Shown: positions 1-10,125 of the stretch, piece by piece
Layout: each line of letters starts with the position of its first letter
Position numbering within the stretch: position 1 is the stretch's first letter
Assembly: GCA_021018995.1 (NCBI GenBank)
Contig: CM037591.1
Location: 69,157,901 to 69,221,900 of the forward strand
Length of the DNA stretch: 64,000 nt
Origin: Chloranthus sessilifolius
Lineage: Eukaryota; Streptophyta; Magnoliopsida; Chloranthales; Chloranthaceae
Direction: 5' to 3'
Position numbers and translations under genes: made by a program
Notes under the pieces: generated by a model
Seen by the model: only the letters and a program-made list of their open reading frames with translations
Database searches by the model: none
What the model was told of the DNA's origin: nothing

Positions 1-539
1 CCCTCACCCATAAGCCACATTACAACCCATTTAAAAAGACCTTGCGGATACAAAGTAAAATGAGATGTCATGTGGAGATGAGGAGTTGTCCAATCTATGG
101 TGAAAAGTCATGAGGATGTCAGAAATTAGAAGCTTTGCCTATGCTCATGCTTGCAGGCCCATTTGGGGCCAGTAACTGCTCTTGAGCTGTTGTGAATGTG
201 AACACCCTCAGATTGTCAATGTTGAGAGATAGCCCTGGTGAGAATTGGGTCTAAATTTTAACCTCATTGGGGTTGTATCCAACCTGAATCTTGAATTTAA
301 GGCAAACTGGGTACTGATTTTTACACATTGAATTTCTAATGTAAAATGAATGGTGGTGAAGCAAACACTTGCAAAATTTTGATTTTTAAATGGCCTGCAT
401 CACTGCTGCAGTTTCCTCTAAGTGTTAAAGAATGGGTGTGGAATGAAGCTTTGCACATTGAAATCTGTGTTGTCATTAACTGCACTATACTTAACTGTTC
501 TAATGGTGAAGTTTGTGGGTGTGACTTCACTCCTCCACT
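1..539 (+). other. 3' noncoding internal region of RE1
   Basis: No convincing gene is visible. Positions 1-168 align with 7522-7676 in RE2 (shared phrases such as cctcacccataag and tgcctatg-tcatgcttgcag), so this is the conserved 3' noncoding part of the Athila-like elements. The short open frames here on both strands overlap each other and lack family features. Confidence 0.7.
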
Positions 540-598
540 AGGGATCACCTTGGGGTTTAAAAGGCTTGGTACATATGCTAAATGTACCCGTGATCCCT
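540..598 (+). other. Compound stem-loop near the 3' end of RE1
   Basis: The outer stem pairs AGGGATCAC (540-548) with GTGATCCCT (590-598), nine perfect pairs. Nested inside, GGTACA (568-573) pairs with TGTACC (583-588), six perfect pairs. The structure lies about 65 bp upstream of the 3' LTR and would be near the 3' end of the genomic RNA. Function unknown. Confidence 0.6.
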
Positions 599-625
599 AC
601 AAAAGTGGCATTTAATTAGTTAAAG

Positions 626-663
626 CTTTGCTAAGGGACTAGCAAAGATTAGGTTTGGGGGTG
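626..663 (+). promoter_or_regulatory. Hairpin plus polypurine tract next to the 3' LTR of RE1
   Basis: CTTTGCTA (626-633) and TAGCAAAG (640-647) form a perfect 8-bp stem with loop AGGGAC. Three bases later comes AGGTTTGGGGGTG (651-663), which directly abuts the LTR start TGTTAAG. Its place and G-richness fit the polypurine tract that primes plus-strand DNA synthesis. The same hairpin-then-tract pairing occurs at 6541-6576 and 41485-41530. Confidence 0.75.
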
Positions 664-907
664 TGTTAAGACCTAAAAAGTACCATTTTTCACCCCTTAA
701 CTTAATCTCTGTTAGACCCTTAGTCATTTAATAAATGACTGTTAAGACAATTTTGTAGGTAATAAGCAGAAGCTGCAAATAAGCCCCTAACCATGCCAAG
801 AAGCCTACTGTTGCCCTAGAAGTTCCTCAGAAGAAAGAAGGTTGAATCCAGACAGAGAATTGGCTACAGCATAGGCACAGCAAAGCAAAAATAAGTCAAG
901 AAGAATG

Positions 908-1430
908 CCTCGCACAGATGCCGTAGGGTTCAATTGAATCTGAAAGAATGCTTCGCGCAGTTATCGCGGGCTTCTAAAGGCAGCAAACCAACTGGTCACA
1001 TTGTTCGCGCGCAAATGGATGCCAGCAGGGAGTAAAAAGCCTACTTCACGCAGTTCTCACGAGTCTCAGTCATAAGCGCTCGTTCAGCACTCGCACAGCT
1101 CAAGAAATGAGTTTTCAATCTTCGCACGATTCACTAAAGACAGAGAGCTCTAGGCATTCCTGCGCGAAGCTATCACACAGTGGCCGCGGGATACAAACTT
1201 TGAAGGAACTGCTCGTGCAATCTAGAAGCCCACGCACATTGTTTCTTCGTGAGGATCGCCACGGGATTCATTAAGGAACGAACTGCGCGCGCAATTCTCG
1301 CTCCATTTAAATGGAAAGAACAATCCCGTGACGACCAGAGCATCCCCGCGATGATGAAAGTACCAAGCCCGCGACGGCAAGAGCTTTAAGTCAAACCAAC
1401 CTCGTGACACCAATTCTATCACGCGATAAG
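908..1430 (+). promoter_or_regulatory. CpG-rich reiterated motif array in the U3 of the RE1 LTR
   Basis: Reiterated variants of TTCGCGCAGTT and CTCRCGAG occur upstream of the TATA box, for example cttcgcgcag (951-960), ttcgcgcgc (1004-1012), cttcacgcag (1044-1053) and ctgcgcgcgcaattctcg (1283-1300). Related sites such as cccgcgatgatg follow. The same motif family is in the RE8 LTR (43130-43640) and in front of RE8 ORF3 (51588-51840). Many copies show CG to CA or TG changes, as expected after cytosine methylation. Confidence 0.7.
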
Positions 1431-1590
1431 ACCTGAAAAGCATTTCTACCCAGTGAGGCTCGGGTTCTTAACTTCTCCCCCACTACTGCAGGGGAAATCT
1501 GGGAACTTCCAGCAACTAGGGCACACACTCCAATGCTCCAATCTCGGTGCACATGCCTCGAGGCACCCTAATTCTCACAGAGCTGACGGC

Positions 1591-1598
1591 TATATAAG
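1591..1598 (+). promoter_or_regulatory. TATA box of the RE1 LTR
   Basis: TATATAAG lies just downstream of the motif array; the RE8 LTR has the same octamer at 43836-43843 in matching context. It predicts transcription start about 30 bp downstream and so marks the U3/R boundary region. Confidence 0.75.
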
Positions 1599-2085
1599 CC
1601 TAAGCCTAGCTTAGGATTAAAGGACTTGACTTCTGTACTCCTTCTCCCTCAATCAATTGTAGAATTACAGTAGGCTAAGGTTAGGGTTTAGGTAGTTTCT
1701 TTTTCCCTTTTTTTTCTCTCCATAGTCCAGCACTTGGTGGCTATGCCTTTGTATGTCTATTTGGAATAAATTTAATAGAGTTTTATAATAGGATTTTATG
1801 CATGTATGAGATTAGTGTTTTGTGAGTTGTTCTGTACAAGGCTGCTGCCTTGAGGTCTTCCATTGCTAAGTTGTATTGTAAGCAATGGAGGATTTTTTTT
1901 AAGGTGTTATTTAGATCCAAGTGACCTATGTGTCCAGTTTTGGCACATTACAGGCCTAGCCCCACCACAGGATCCACTAAATCTGAATCCCCATGCGAGC
2001 TTGAGCTGGTAGCCTTGTGAATATGGTGGCGGCAGCAATGTTCTTGTTCTGTCTTAGACCTCTGTGGGGAGGATAGCCTCTGTGG

Positions 2086-2117
2086 ATAGTCTGTGACCAT
2101 TTAAGTGGATAGATTAT
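2086..2117 (+). other. Conserved R/U5 stem-loop, RE1 copy 1
   Basis: ATAGTCTGT (2086-2094) pairs with ATAGATTAT (2109-2117), nine pairs with two G-U wobbles. Inside, CCAT pairs with GTGG around a TTAA loop. Equivalent stem-loops are in the LTRs of RE3, RE8 and RE10, with compensating base changes. Confidence 0.6.
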
Positions 2118-2353
2118 AGCCCTAGGGTTAGGCCAATCCACAGATCTAAGGCAGATTCTTCTTCTCTGTACTTGTGCTTGTAGCCTTGTGAGTGATTGTG
2201 CAGAGACAAACTCCCCTATATTTGTATAAACCCACCATCAGATGGCAGATCTGATATGGCTGTAGAGATTGTAGGCTTGTGACTGGATCACTGCTGTCTT
2301 TCTAAAGCAGTGAATAGCTAAGCTTAAAATCTAGTACTCAAACTCTTGCTGGT

Positions 2354-2402
2354 TCTGTGTGTCCAGGCTAGTGCACATTACAGGCCTAGCCCCACACACA
2401 GA
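2354..2402 (+). other. Long R/U5 hairpin, RE1
   Basis: TCTGTGTGT (2354-2362) pairs perfectly with ACACACAGA (2394-2402), and GGCTAG (2366-2371) pairs with CTAGCC (2386-2391). The terminal region contains GTGCAC, a self-complementary hexamer. The RE8 LTR has the same structure at 44588-44634. A role in RNA dimerisation or packaging is possible but unproven. Confidence 0.5.
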
Positions 2403-2513
2403 ACTTTAGAGGTTGAGGTTCCTATGGATTCTTGAGCTGGTAGCGTGGATGAAGTAGTGCCTACAATGATAAACTTGTTCTGACCCATATCTGAAATATG
2501 GTTCCCCTATTGG

Positions 2514-2545
2514 ATAGTCTATGACCATTCAAGTGGAAAGGTTAT
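2514..2545 (+). other. Conserved R/U5 stem-loop, RE1 copy 2
   Basis: This is the second copy of the ATAGTCT...GTTAT stem-loop, about 428 bp after the first. One pair is mismatched here, but CCAT and GTGG around TCAA are kept. Confidence 0.45.
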
Positions 2546-3064
2546 AGCCATAAGGGATTGGATCATGGCACAGGGGTGAGTTGGATCCTTTCTCCTCTTT
2601 GGTGATAATGTAACCATTGGACAAGATTTCTATATTAGCCGATCTGAGTCTGAGTTATAAGACCCATCAGATCTACACCTAATAGCTTACTTCTCACCCT
2701 TTTATATTTATTTTCTCACACTCGATCATTCTTCTCAACCCTTTCTGTAGTTTTGGCATTAGGTTACCTTAGGATTTAGATAATAGTGACCTTAAATCCC
2801 CTTCCATTTAGGATTGTCAGATCTGTAGGCTGATCTGGAGGGCCTACTAAAGATAGCTCCCTTCGAGCTTTAGATCAACTTTCCCTGTGGGGCAAACTCT
2901 TACTTATTAAAACTTGCTACAACAGGCCCTGTATCTTGTAGGACTGTGTATTTTTAGGCTTGCTGCTCTATAGTTTTCAATCCACCTTTGATTCATTTTC
3001 ACTAACCCCATTCTTATCACTGTCTCCAATAAAGTCAGTAGCAAGCACTCAAAATACCTCAACA

Positions 3065-3612
3065 GTTCCATGAACCTCTCGAATTGATTTCTTTGCTGAA
3101 GCCTTGATCTCGTCGAGAGATCTGCAAGAGCCTCTCGAGACCTTCAGCCTTCTAACCCTGCCATCCCAGCTGATTTTAACTCCTTGATAGGTTGTACCAA
3201 CCTATCGAAACCCTTTCTCCAATCCCGTCGAAGGACGATTTAGGTGTTTTTAAACCTATCGACAACTCATTTTTGCCATTCGACAGCTTCTATGTGCAAG
3301 ATTTATCTCTTCTTTGCCGATTTCTCAGTTCTTTCTTCTTCCTCTACCTCACTGGTTTCTACTCCAATCACCTGGCCATTTTTCCAAGTACTTTAATTTT
3401 ACAAGGGCTACATGTCGCACCTGGTCTGAGCTAATTTGGTGCAGTGCACATCGAGTTCTAAGAAACCCTAGGATTTTTGTGGGTAAGTTCTTTTCCAACT
3501 CCACTCTGTGAATTTTAAGATTTGTACTTTCATTTCCAATTTGTGTGGTTACTTTGATTGTGTAAAGAAGTCTGTGTGGTTGTTGAGATTTATTTTGAGG
3601 ATTGAGTGTCTA
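3065..3612 (+). promoter_or_regulatory. Putative accessory-gene promoter and leader of RE2 ORF3
   Basis: CCTATCGA occurs at 3201-3208 and 3255-3262, with relatives such as cctctcga (3075-3082, 3131-3138) and cccgtcga (3224-3231). These match the reiterated motif of the RE3 LTR. A 'gaaaccctagg' 5'-UTR-like segment (3460-3472) and a GGTAAGT splice-donor-like site (3482-3488) follow. The ORF3 frame opens about 125 bp later. The layout suggests a separate spliced transcript for ORF3. Confidence 0.5.
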
Positions 3613-6270
3613 ATAGCTGATCAAGAGGATACCCTTGCTAACCTTTTCAAAGCTCCTTCCAAATCTGCCACCAAAACCACTAGGAAATCTAGTAGGATAG
3701 CCACACAGCCCAAGGAGAACCCACCTACTAAGAGACAGCTTGTCATGGATAAAGTTGAGAAATCTGACAAATCTAAGAAAGCTAAGAAATCCAAGAAGGC
3801 CAAAATCAGTGAAGGAGTTGTTGATGATATCCCTGAACCTAACCTTATGCCTGAGCCTAACCTTGTGCCTGAACCTATCCCAGAGGCTGAACCTTAAGTC
3901 CCTGTGAACTTATCTACTCCTAATGAGTTTCTAGATGCTTTAGGCCTGATTCCAGAGATAACTTTTGACCTCACCTATTTGTCTAAGGAAGGGGAGTGTA
4001 AGGACACATTGGATTATTTGGTGAAGGCTTGCTTGCCACCCATGTTGACCCCATTGTAAGAAAAATCCTACCCTAGGCTGGTCAAGTTGTGGTATCAGAA
4101 TATCAGGAAGAAAATGAAGCTTGGATCAATTGAGCCTTGCCTTGTGATTTTAATTGATAACTGGGAGATTATTGTAGCCTACTGTGTTATAGGGTTGTCA
4201 TTAGGAGTCCCATCTGTTTTCGATACAGCCTATGGTCTAATAGCACCTGAGAATGTGTCTTTTAGAGCTATGGCCAGACACCTAACTCAAGGCATTGTGG
4301 GCTTTGGGGAGTCATTGATGAGGAGAGATTTACACCCTACCATGCTTTTCATTGATTCCATTCTGAGGAAAAACATCTTTGTCAATGGGCATCAGCAAGA
4401 GAGGAGATCCCCATAGGGGAGGTCCTATATTTTTTCTCCAAGGGTTAGTTTATGAATGCCTCTAAGTTAGTATTTGAGGCAATGGTAGATGTAAATGAGA
4501 AGATCAAAAGAGTATCGGCCTTGCCAGGGCTACCCTACAACAGGCTCATCACTGCTTTGTTAAGAAAACGAAAGTTTGTGATCCAAAAGGATGAGTCTAT
4601 GTAAAAGGTAACTCCAAAGGTGTTTGGGAAGAGGGCCTGGTCTACTAGCAGGACCCTGATTGGAAAGGGCAAGAACAAATTAGTTGAGGATCCTACATTG
4701 GAAGCATCTCAGGCAGCTACATCAGTAGCTACTCCTGCTATGCCCATAGCCCCTTCAGCCAGCTCATCAGCTGCAGCTAAGACCTCTATAGCAGCTAGAT
4801 CTGAGCGTCTCCCTATAGCTGGTACTAGCTCAGAGCCTCCATTGGTACCCTTTTTACCCATACTCATCCCTACCATTGTTGTGCCTCTGCCTTTATTAGC
4901 CCTAAAATTGCCAGCATCTCCTTTCATCACCCTCTCTACCATCCATCTCAGTACCCATTCCCTCCATTGCAATCTCCACTCCCCACAACAACTCAGCCAC
5001 CCTTTCCACCATCACCACCTCTACACCTCTATCAGCTCCTCTTACCACAGACCCCATCCTTACCTTACCTTCATCACCCGTCACATCCACCTACTTGAGA
5101 AGGTCATCTACAACCCCTCCAACCAGCCCATTCATCCCAGCTGTTGAACACTTGAGCCCCGCACCATCTACATTAGCTGATCCATTTATCACTTCTCCAC
5201 CATCCATACCCTTTGACATTAACCCCACCATCTCCTTATCTACTACCCATATCCAAGAGTTGGACCACCTGACCACTTAGGGATATTCATCCCTAATTGA
5301 CTCCATTATGGAAGACATTGGGTACGAATATACCCCCTTACCTGACTCCCCACAACTTACTCATGCCCAACCTACTCCCACCCCACCTTTCCAGCATGCT
5401 TCCACATCTCCCTTCCAACCCATTATCCCCATTCCACCCACTACCCAACCCCATATCCTACCTGAAGCCTCCACCCAAATCCTCACCCTTCTCACCACCA
5501 TCCTAGCCCAGCTCCAAACCAACACAGCTATCCAAGCTGCCATGGCCACTGGTCTCCATGCCATTCAAGCCACTTAAAGTTCAGCTACCCTTGCACTCAC
5601 TTCACCTCCATCCCCTCAGCTATCCCTTATAGGCCTAGTTTCCCCTACTGAGGTGGAACAACCAATCCCTAAACCCTCTACCAGAGACTCCTCCACCCAA
5701 ACAGACTTTGAGGAAGCAGCTTTGCCTTCTCCAACTTTTACCTATCCTTCCACCCCATTGGGTCATTGTCCCATATGGCAGCAACACTTTTTCCCCTCTG
5801 CCATCCCTTGCCAAAGCCGTTGAGGCCAACCCATATGTCCAGGAGGATGTGAGGTTTTTAGTAGATGCAGTCATGATGTTGCTATAGCGAGCCCACCAGC
5901 AAGAGATTGACCTAGTTTTGGAGGCTCATAGAGCCAAGGAATGGAAGTTGTGGGAGATGGTCCTCAACTCCCTCGACCTGTACAGGACCTATAGGACCAA
6001 ATCTGACATGCTTACCAGACTGGTAGAGACCCTCTCCCTTTACTCTGCCCTGGGTCCCTCAGGATCCAAAGCACATTCCATCAGGGAGCCCACCATGTCC
6101 CAAGGCAGTACCACACCTCAAAAGCCAGCTGTTAACAGAACTAAGGAAGGTGCTACCAGCACTGAGAAGCTGAAGAAGAAAGAGAAGCTCAAGGTGGAGT
6201 ATGACAAGCTTGCTGCACATAAAGGATGGGAGCCAATGACCATATCTAGCTCTGATTCAAATTTTGATTA
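3613..6270 (+). pseudogene. Accessory ORF3 ('envelope-position' protein), RE2
   Basis: The frame begins I-A-D-Q-E-D-T at 3613; homology with RE8 and RE10 suggests the original start ATG became ATA. A Lys-rich segment (3640-3815) resembles nuclear-localisation sequence. Next is the core shared with RE8 and RE10: YPRLVKLWYQ (about 4072-4101), then MARHLTQGI, MRRDLHPTMLFID and GHQQERRSP, up to 4416. I recall this core as the Pfam 'putative plant transposon protein' family. A long Ser/Pro/Thr-rich part (4620-5900) and a basic C-terminal tail (5918-6270) follow. Stops at 3895 and after 4416 and several frame changes break it. No signal peptide or membrane segment is visible, so an envelope role is not supported. 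Confidence 0.65.
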
Positions 6271-6540
6271 GGAATAGATTGTGTTTAGGATTTGCTTGTA
6301 GTCCTTAGCTTGTAGTTAGGATTTGTTTGCAATTAGTTTGTTTTTTATTGTGCTATATATATTTTTGTTTAGATTATATTGCTTCTGTTGATACTTTGTA
6401 ATCACTTGTCTACAATAATAGTTTTGTTTTATCAATTCCACTTTGTCTCTTGTTGTCCTTTATATTTAGCTTTGTTCTTTATGTTTCTTTTGCTATTGTC
6501 CTTATATCTCCTTGTTGTGTCTTTTTGATATACTACCAAA

Positions 6541-6576
6541 GCAGTGAGGACACTGCTCCTCATAGGTTTGGGGGTG
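6541..6576 (+). promoter_or_regulatory. Hairpin plus polypurine-like tract after RE2 ORF3
   Basis: GCAGTG (6541-6546) and CACTGC (6551-6556) form a perfect stem with loop AGGA. AGGTTTGGGGGTG follows at 6564-6576, identical to the tract beside the RE1 LTR. Here it lies directly after ORF3 and at least 1.1 kb from any LTR, so it may be a second plus-strand priming site or an RNA processing signal. Confidence 0.55.
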
Positions 6577-7676
6577 TGGCAGGTATGCTAATGAAATAGT
6601 TAATGTTAGTGAAACTTAGTTAAATAAAATTTGTTAAAATAAAGTGAAGTCCCACCTGATTTTTGAAAAAGAGGAAATTTAAAACTTTTTAAAATTGAAA
6701 ATTGTTGTACCTCTAACATTGTCATGAAACAAATGTCAGGAATTTTTCAAAAAAAATTGATGCTTAGTGAACTTGAAAAGAGAGAAAACTGTATGAATAT
6801 TCCCCAAAAACATGATGAAAGACCATACCCAGTGATATTTGGGACTGAATAAAATTTCTTTGAGGAGTGTTTTGGCAAATTTTTCTGCTCTAAGGACTGA
6901 TTGAACCTACCCTTGCTCACTAGAAGTTAGGCAAATCCAAGTTGAAATAGCTTGACAGCATTCATGACATTGAGGACATGAAGTAAGGTCATCCTTTGGA
7001 TAGCTTAAAATTTTCTACCTTTGAACTACCCTTGATACACACCATTTGAGCCTTGAAAACCCAAGTTGTTCTTTGACAAGAAACCAAAGTAATTTTTTTC
7101 CTTAACCTCTTAACCTTTTTCAGTTCACCCTCCATCTGAGAAGTCAGGAAGTAAAGGGAGAAGTTAGGTTGGAGGAGTAAGGTTTCATATTTGGTGGAAG
7201 GAGAAGAAAACACAATAAAAGGCAGGGTGTATCAAAAGTATAGTTGTGGCATTCCAACCCATAAAAAAAAATACAAAAGAAAAGCATACAAAAAAGAAAA
7301 GAGAAGGAAAATAGATAGGCAAAATAAAAGAATGAGAAAGAGAAGTCCATTCATTGAAAGATTAAACAATAAATAAGATTAGAAACTGATCACTTCAAAT
7401 CTAAAAATTCAAGAAGAAGATGAAGATGCGCTGAAATGAAGAAGGTCTTGTCTTGACCACCTCCTTATCTTACTCATTTCTCAAATTTGAATCTCATTCT
7501 ACCCTTTCATTCTTTATAAACCTCACCCATAAGCGACATTACAACCCAATAAAAAAACCCTACTAATCTTAATTGGACTTAGGTGTCATGTGAAGATGAG
7601 GATTTGTTTAATCTATGGTGAAAAGAGTTAGAAAATTTTAGAAATTACAGCAATGCCTATGTTCATGCTTGCAGCC
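6577..7676 (+). other. 3' noncoding region of RE2
   Basis: No gene is supported. The sequence is A/T-rich, and its last 155 bp match the start of the window. It stops abruptly at 7676, where RE1 continues for about 490 bp more, which marks the insertion point of RE3. Confidence 0.65.
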
Positions 7677-7950
7677 TATTAAGTAGTGAAAAATGCCAGT
7701 TTTCACCACTTAACCTAACCTTTGCAGGACTTGTGAGCACATTAATAAATCTCTGTTGAGTTTGTTTTGTAGATAGCAATAAAAGATAGGAAAAATGCAA
7801 GAAACCACTCAAGAATGCCACACAAGGAAGTTTATCTCTCAGCACAGTACAAACCTAACAATAGCACACCAAAGGGTTGCACACCATTGGGCCCTTGGGA
7901 CGCGTGGCAACAGCAAGGCAAGGCGAAGGAAGTGAAAATAGGCTAAAAAT

Positions 7951-8505
7951 ATCCTATCGAAAGGTCATTTGAAGACTCCGATAGGAGCTGAAAGCTAAAT
8001 TGGAGGAATTCGTGCAGTTGGAGAGGGTTCGATAGGATCTGAAGGCAGGGAAAGGATGGATTCGTGTGGATTGATGAGTTTGATAGGATCCAAGAACCTA
8101 TCGAGCAGCTGAAAGAAAGGAAGAAACCATCCTATCAAAATCCTATCTGAGGTGTAAGGGGAACCTATCGAATGGTTTCCTGAACCTGTCAGATGGTGGC
8201 CTGGACCTATCGACATGGAGAAGCTGGAACATAACCTATTGAAGGGTGCTTGAGCCTGCCAATAGGAGTAAGAGAAACCCTATCAGAATGATGGCATGCA
8301 GAGCTGGACCTATCGAAATGGTCCTCCATCCTGTCGAAAAGCTTCTCCAGCCTGTCGAATGCTCCAGACAAAGGACTGAGAATGTTGAAGCCTTAAGAGA
8401 AGAATCATCCTATCTGAACCTATCGAAGAGACCTGAGAACCTATCGAAAGGGGCCACAAACCCCCATTTGAACGGTCGAAAGCTTCCTGAACCTATCGAA
8501 ATTGT
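7951..8505 (+). promoter_or_regulatory. CCTATCGA motif array in the RE3 LTR
   Basis: Exact CCTATCGA is at 7953, 8097, 8164, 8206, 8309, 8419, 8440 and 8492 (first base), with many variants in both orientations (gttcgatagg, cctgtcgaa, cctatcaaaa, ctccgatagg). The C of the central CG or its decayed form falls at 7958, 7979, 8030, 8081, 8102, 8169, 8190, 8211, 8314, 8335, 8356, 8424, 8445, 8477 and 8498. Most gaps are 21, 31-32 or 51 bp. Decayed sites between these (8136, 8147, 8240, 8260, 8284, 8414) fit less well. Confidence 0.75.
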
Positions 8506-9202
8506 GTGAAGAACTTCTCAGAAACTCAGCTATGCACACGCTTCAACTTAGTGACCTGCTGCATGCAAACCGAGGCACTTTGTTACCTGTCGACGATCCA
8601 AAAGATGCCCTAGAAAACCCTAACCAACCCACGTGCTCCAACAAAACTCTAATAAACTCTGAGGACCTTCTAGAAGGGAATATTGGCGAGAAAAATAAGA
8701 GAGAAAGCAATATATTGAGATCCCCAATTACAATTGGGGGAGATCGAGATTTAGATCAAATTCTAGAGATCAGAGCTTGCAGTGAATTCCATTTCTCCTC
8801 TTTTAGCTCAACTATGGTTGGCTAATTCCCTAGGAGCAGCGAGGAGAGAGGTTAGATATGTAATTGGGTAAGGTTGAGAATGTTATTGTGGGTTAATTGC
8901 TGCACAGATTACAGATCTGAGAGCATTTCATTGAAGAGCAAGAGTTATTGCAATGTAAATGTTGTTTTTATTGTTTTAATGAGATCTATAATTCTTTTGG
9001 TTTCATTTTGTTCTCGATCGGATTTGTATAGAGGAGTCTGTTGCTCAGCTCACTCAATTAACTGGTAGAACTCTTAGATACCATCCAATCTCCCTAGATC
9101 TGATATCCTTGTAATTTCTTGTGTCTGTGACCTGAAAATTGCAGCATCTGTAGTAGTTTTAATGCTCTGGTTGAAATATTTGATTTGGAGGAATTCCCTA
9201 GG

Positions 9203-9234
9203 ATGATCTGTGACCATTAAAGTGGATAGATCAT
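9203..9234 (+). other. Conserved R/U5 stem-loop, RE3 copy 1
   Basis: ATGATCTGT (9203-9211) pairs with ATAGATCAT (9226-9234), nine pairs with one G-U; CCAT and GTGG enclose TAAA. Relative to RE1, changes on one arm are matched by changes on the other. Confidence 0.65.
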
Positions 9235-9312
9235 AGCCTTAAGATCAATCCAATCCTTGGTTTCAATTGGAATCTTCTACCACAAACCTTTGGATCGGAT
9301 GAAGTCTATAAG

Positions 9313-9344
9313 ATAGTTTGTGACCATTGAAGTGGACATACCAT
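9313..9344 (+). other. Conserved R/U5 stem-loop, RE3 copy 2
   Basis: ATAGTTTGT and ACATACCAT are in the same arrangement 110 bp after the first copy, with two mismatched pairs. This copy is weaker. Confidence 0.4.
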
Positions 9345-9869
9345 AGCCTTAAGATCAGTTAAATCCTTTGGTTTAGAGTGGAATCTTCTACCCTGCAGCT
9401 GTGCTTGTAGCCAGCTGAGGGATTTGTTTGCTCTGAAACCCTGTAATATGATCAGCTCAACCTTATTGCAGTAAGACCAATCTCCAAGCTGCCCTTCTCC
9501 ATTTTCTATTTTTAAGCCCTTCCATTTGCATGATCTATATCTCTGGACTCGATCTCAGTTAGTTGCATTTTGTTTGTAGTTTAGCTTAAGTGACAACCCT
9601 TTTTAAACTCTCCCCTGTCTTTTAGCTAACTTAGCATTAGTTAGGGTACCAGATCTCTTACAGATATGGAGATTTACCATATTTTGAACTCACCTCCCTG
9701 TGGACATTCCCTTACTCCTACTCTTTTAAAACTTTTTACAAAGGACCTTGTATCTTGTAGGTCTAGGATATTTTTGTTGTGTTGAATTCATCCCTCTTTT
9801 ACTCTGATTTTATTTTGTATTCATCATTATACAATAAATCAGCACACCAAAAATTGCCCAACATGTTTT

Positions 9870-9887
9870 TGGCACCGCTGCCGGGGA
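9870..9887 (+). promoter_or_regulatory. Primer-binding site of RE3 (tRNA-Asp type)
   Basis: TGGCACCGCTGCCGGGGA differs at two positions from TGGCGCCGTTGCCGGGGA, the complement of the plant tRNA-Asp 3' end, as is usual for Athila elements. It starts six bases after the LTR end. Confidence 0.85.
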
Positions 9888-10125
9888 AGTGTTTTTTAAA
9901 TTGGTAGATCTATGTTTGATTTAGTTTGGACCATAGATCTGTAGTAGTTTGTTTGATTTTTCACTAACTCTATTTGTAAGTTTTGTTATTTTTCCAGTAG
10001 TCTGTTTGTATTTCATCAGATCTGAAGCTACTGCGAAAGAGGAGCATTGTGCTGGAAGCTGCTCTTGAATTTGCATCCCTCGGCTCCCCTTTATTTGTCA
10101 GATCTATTAATTTTTAGATTCAGCA
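9888..10125 (+). other. Untranslated leader of RE3, truncated
   Basis: It matches the general layout of the leaders of RE8 and RE10 after the primer site, but it ends before any gag start. Nothing coding is visible. Confidence 0.45.

Larger units (their letters stand above)
1..3064 (+). mobile_element. RE1: Athila-like LTR retrotransposon, 3' end only
   Basis: The segment contains the last 663 bp of an internal region, a G-rich polypurine tract and one complete LTR. The LTR is the same family as the one at 42889-45295, which is followed by a primer-binding site and gag, so the family is Athila-like. Here no primer site follows the LTR at 3064, and a polypurine tract precedes it, so this is a 3' LTR and the rest of the element lies left of the window. 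The flank after 3064 belongs to another element (RE2), which suggests RE1 inserted into RE2 upstream of its ORF3. The target duplication cannot be tested because the left end is absent. Confidence 0.85.
664..3064 (+). repeat. 3' LTR of RE1 (family shared with RE8)
   Basis: The LTR runs from TGTTAAGACC to ACCTCAACA, about 2401 bp; the RE8 copy is about 2407 bp and ends TGTTAAG...CTTAACA, a 7-bp terminal inverted repeat. It holds a CpG-rich motif array (about 908-1430), a TATA box (1591-1598) and a long R/U5 part with an internal, degenerate tandem duplication of about 425 bp (about 1920-2340 and 2345-2760). Each half carries the 'tgtgtcca...ggcctagcccca' segment and the 'tgaccatt-aagtgga' stem-loop. 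No coding region is supported inside. Confidence 0.88.
3065..7676 (+). mobile_element. RE2: Athila-like element, only ORF3 and 3' region left
   Basis: The segment starts directly after the RE1 LTR and ends where the RE3 LTR begins. It holds an accessory-gene leader, a broken ORF3 and about 1.4 kb of 3' noncoding sequence homologous to RE1. The motif in its leader (CCTATCGA) is the motif of the RE3 LTR rather than that of RE1, so RE2 most likely belongs to the RE3 family. gag, pol and LTRs of RE2 are not in the window. Confidence 0.75.
7677..9863 (+). repeat. 5' LTR of RE3
   Basis: About 2187 bp, from TATTAAGTAGTG to GCCCAACA. The first bases resemble those of RE1, RE8 and RE10 (gtgaaaaatgcc-gttttcacc). 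It contains the CCTATCGA array, two copies of the conserved stem-loop, and an A/T-rich end. No ORF is supported. Confidence 0.8.
7677..10125 (+). mobile_element. RE3: Athila-like element, 5' LTR and leader only
   Basis: An LTR is followed six bases later by a primer-binding site and about 240 bp of leader; gag and everything beyond are missing. The start (TATTAAG for the expected TGTTAAG) sits in RE2 sequence without a polypurine tract, so this is an insertion and not the 3' LTR of RE2. The right boundary is not sharp: the sequence changes to Tat-like RE4 material between about 10080 and 10260. Confidence 0.7.

Noticed and set aside
346-615. An 89-codon plus-strand frame and an overlapping minus-strand frame near the window start
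   Set aside because: They lie in conserved 3' noncoding sequence, overlap each other and a stem-loop, and resemble no family.
8246-8825. Two open frames in the RE3 LTR
   Set aside because: They read through the CCTATCGA array; composition follows the repeat and no protein family is recognisable.
7677-9863. RE3 LTR as the 3' LTR of RE2
   Set aside because: No polypurine tract precedes it, about 490 bp of expected 3' region are missing, and a primer-binding site follows it.
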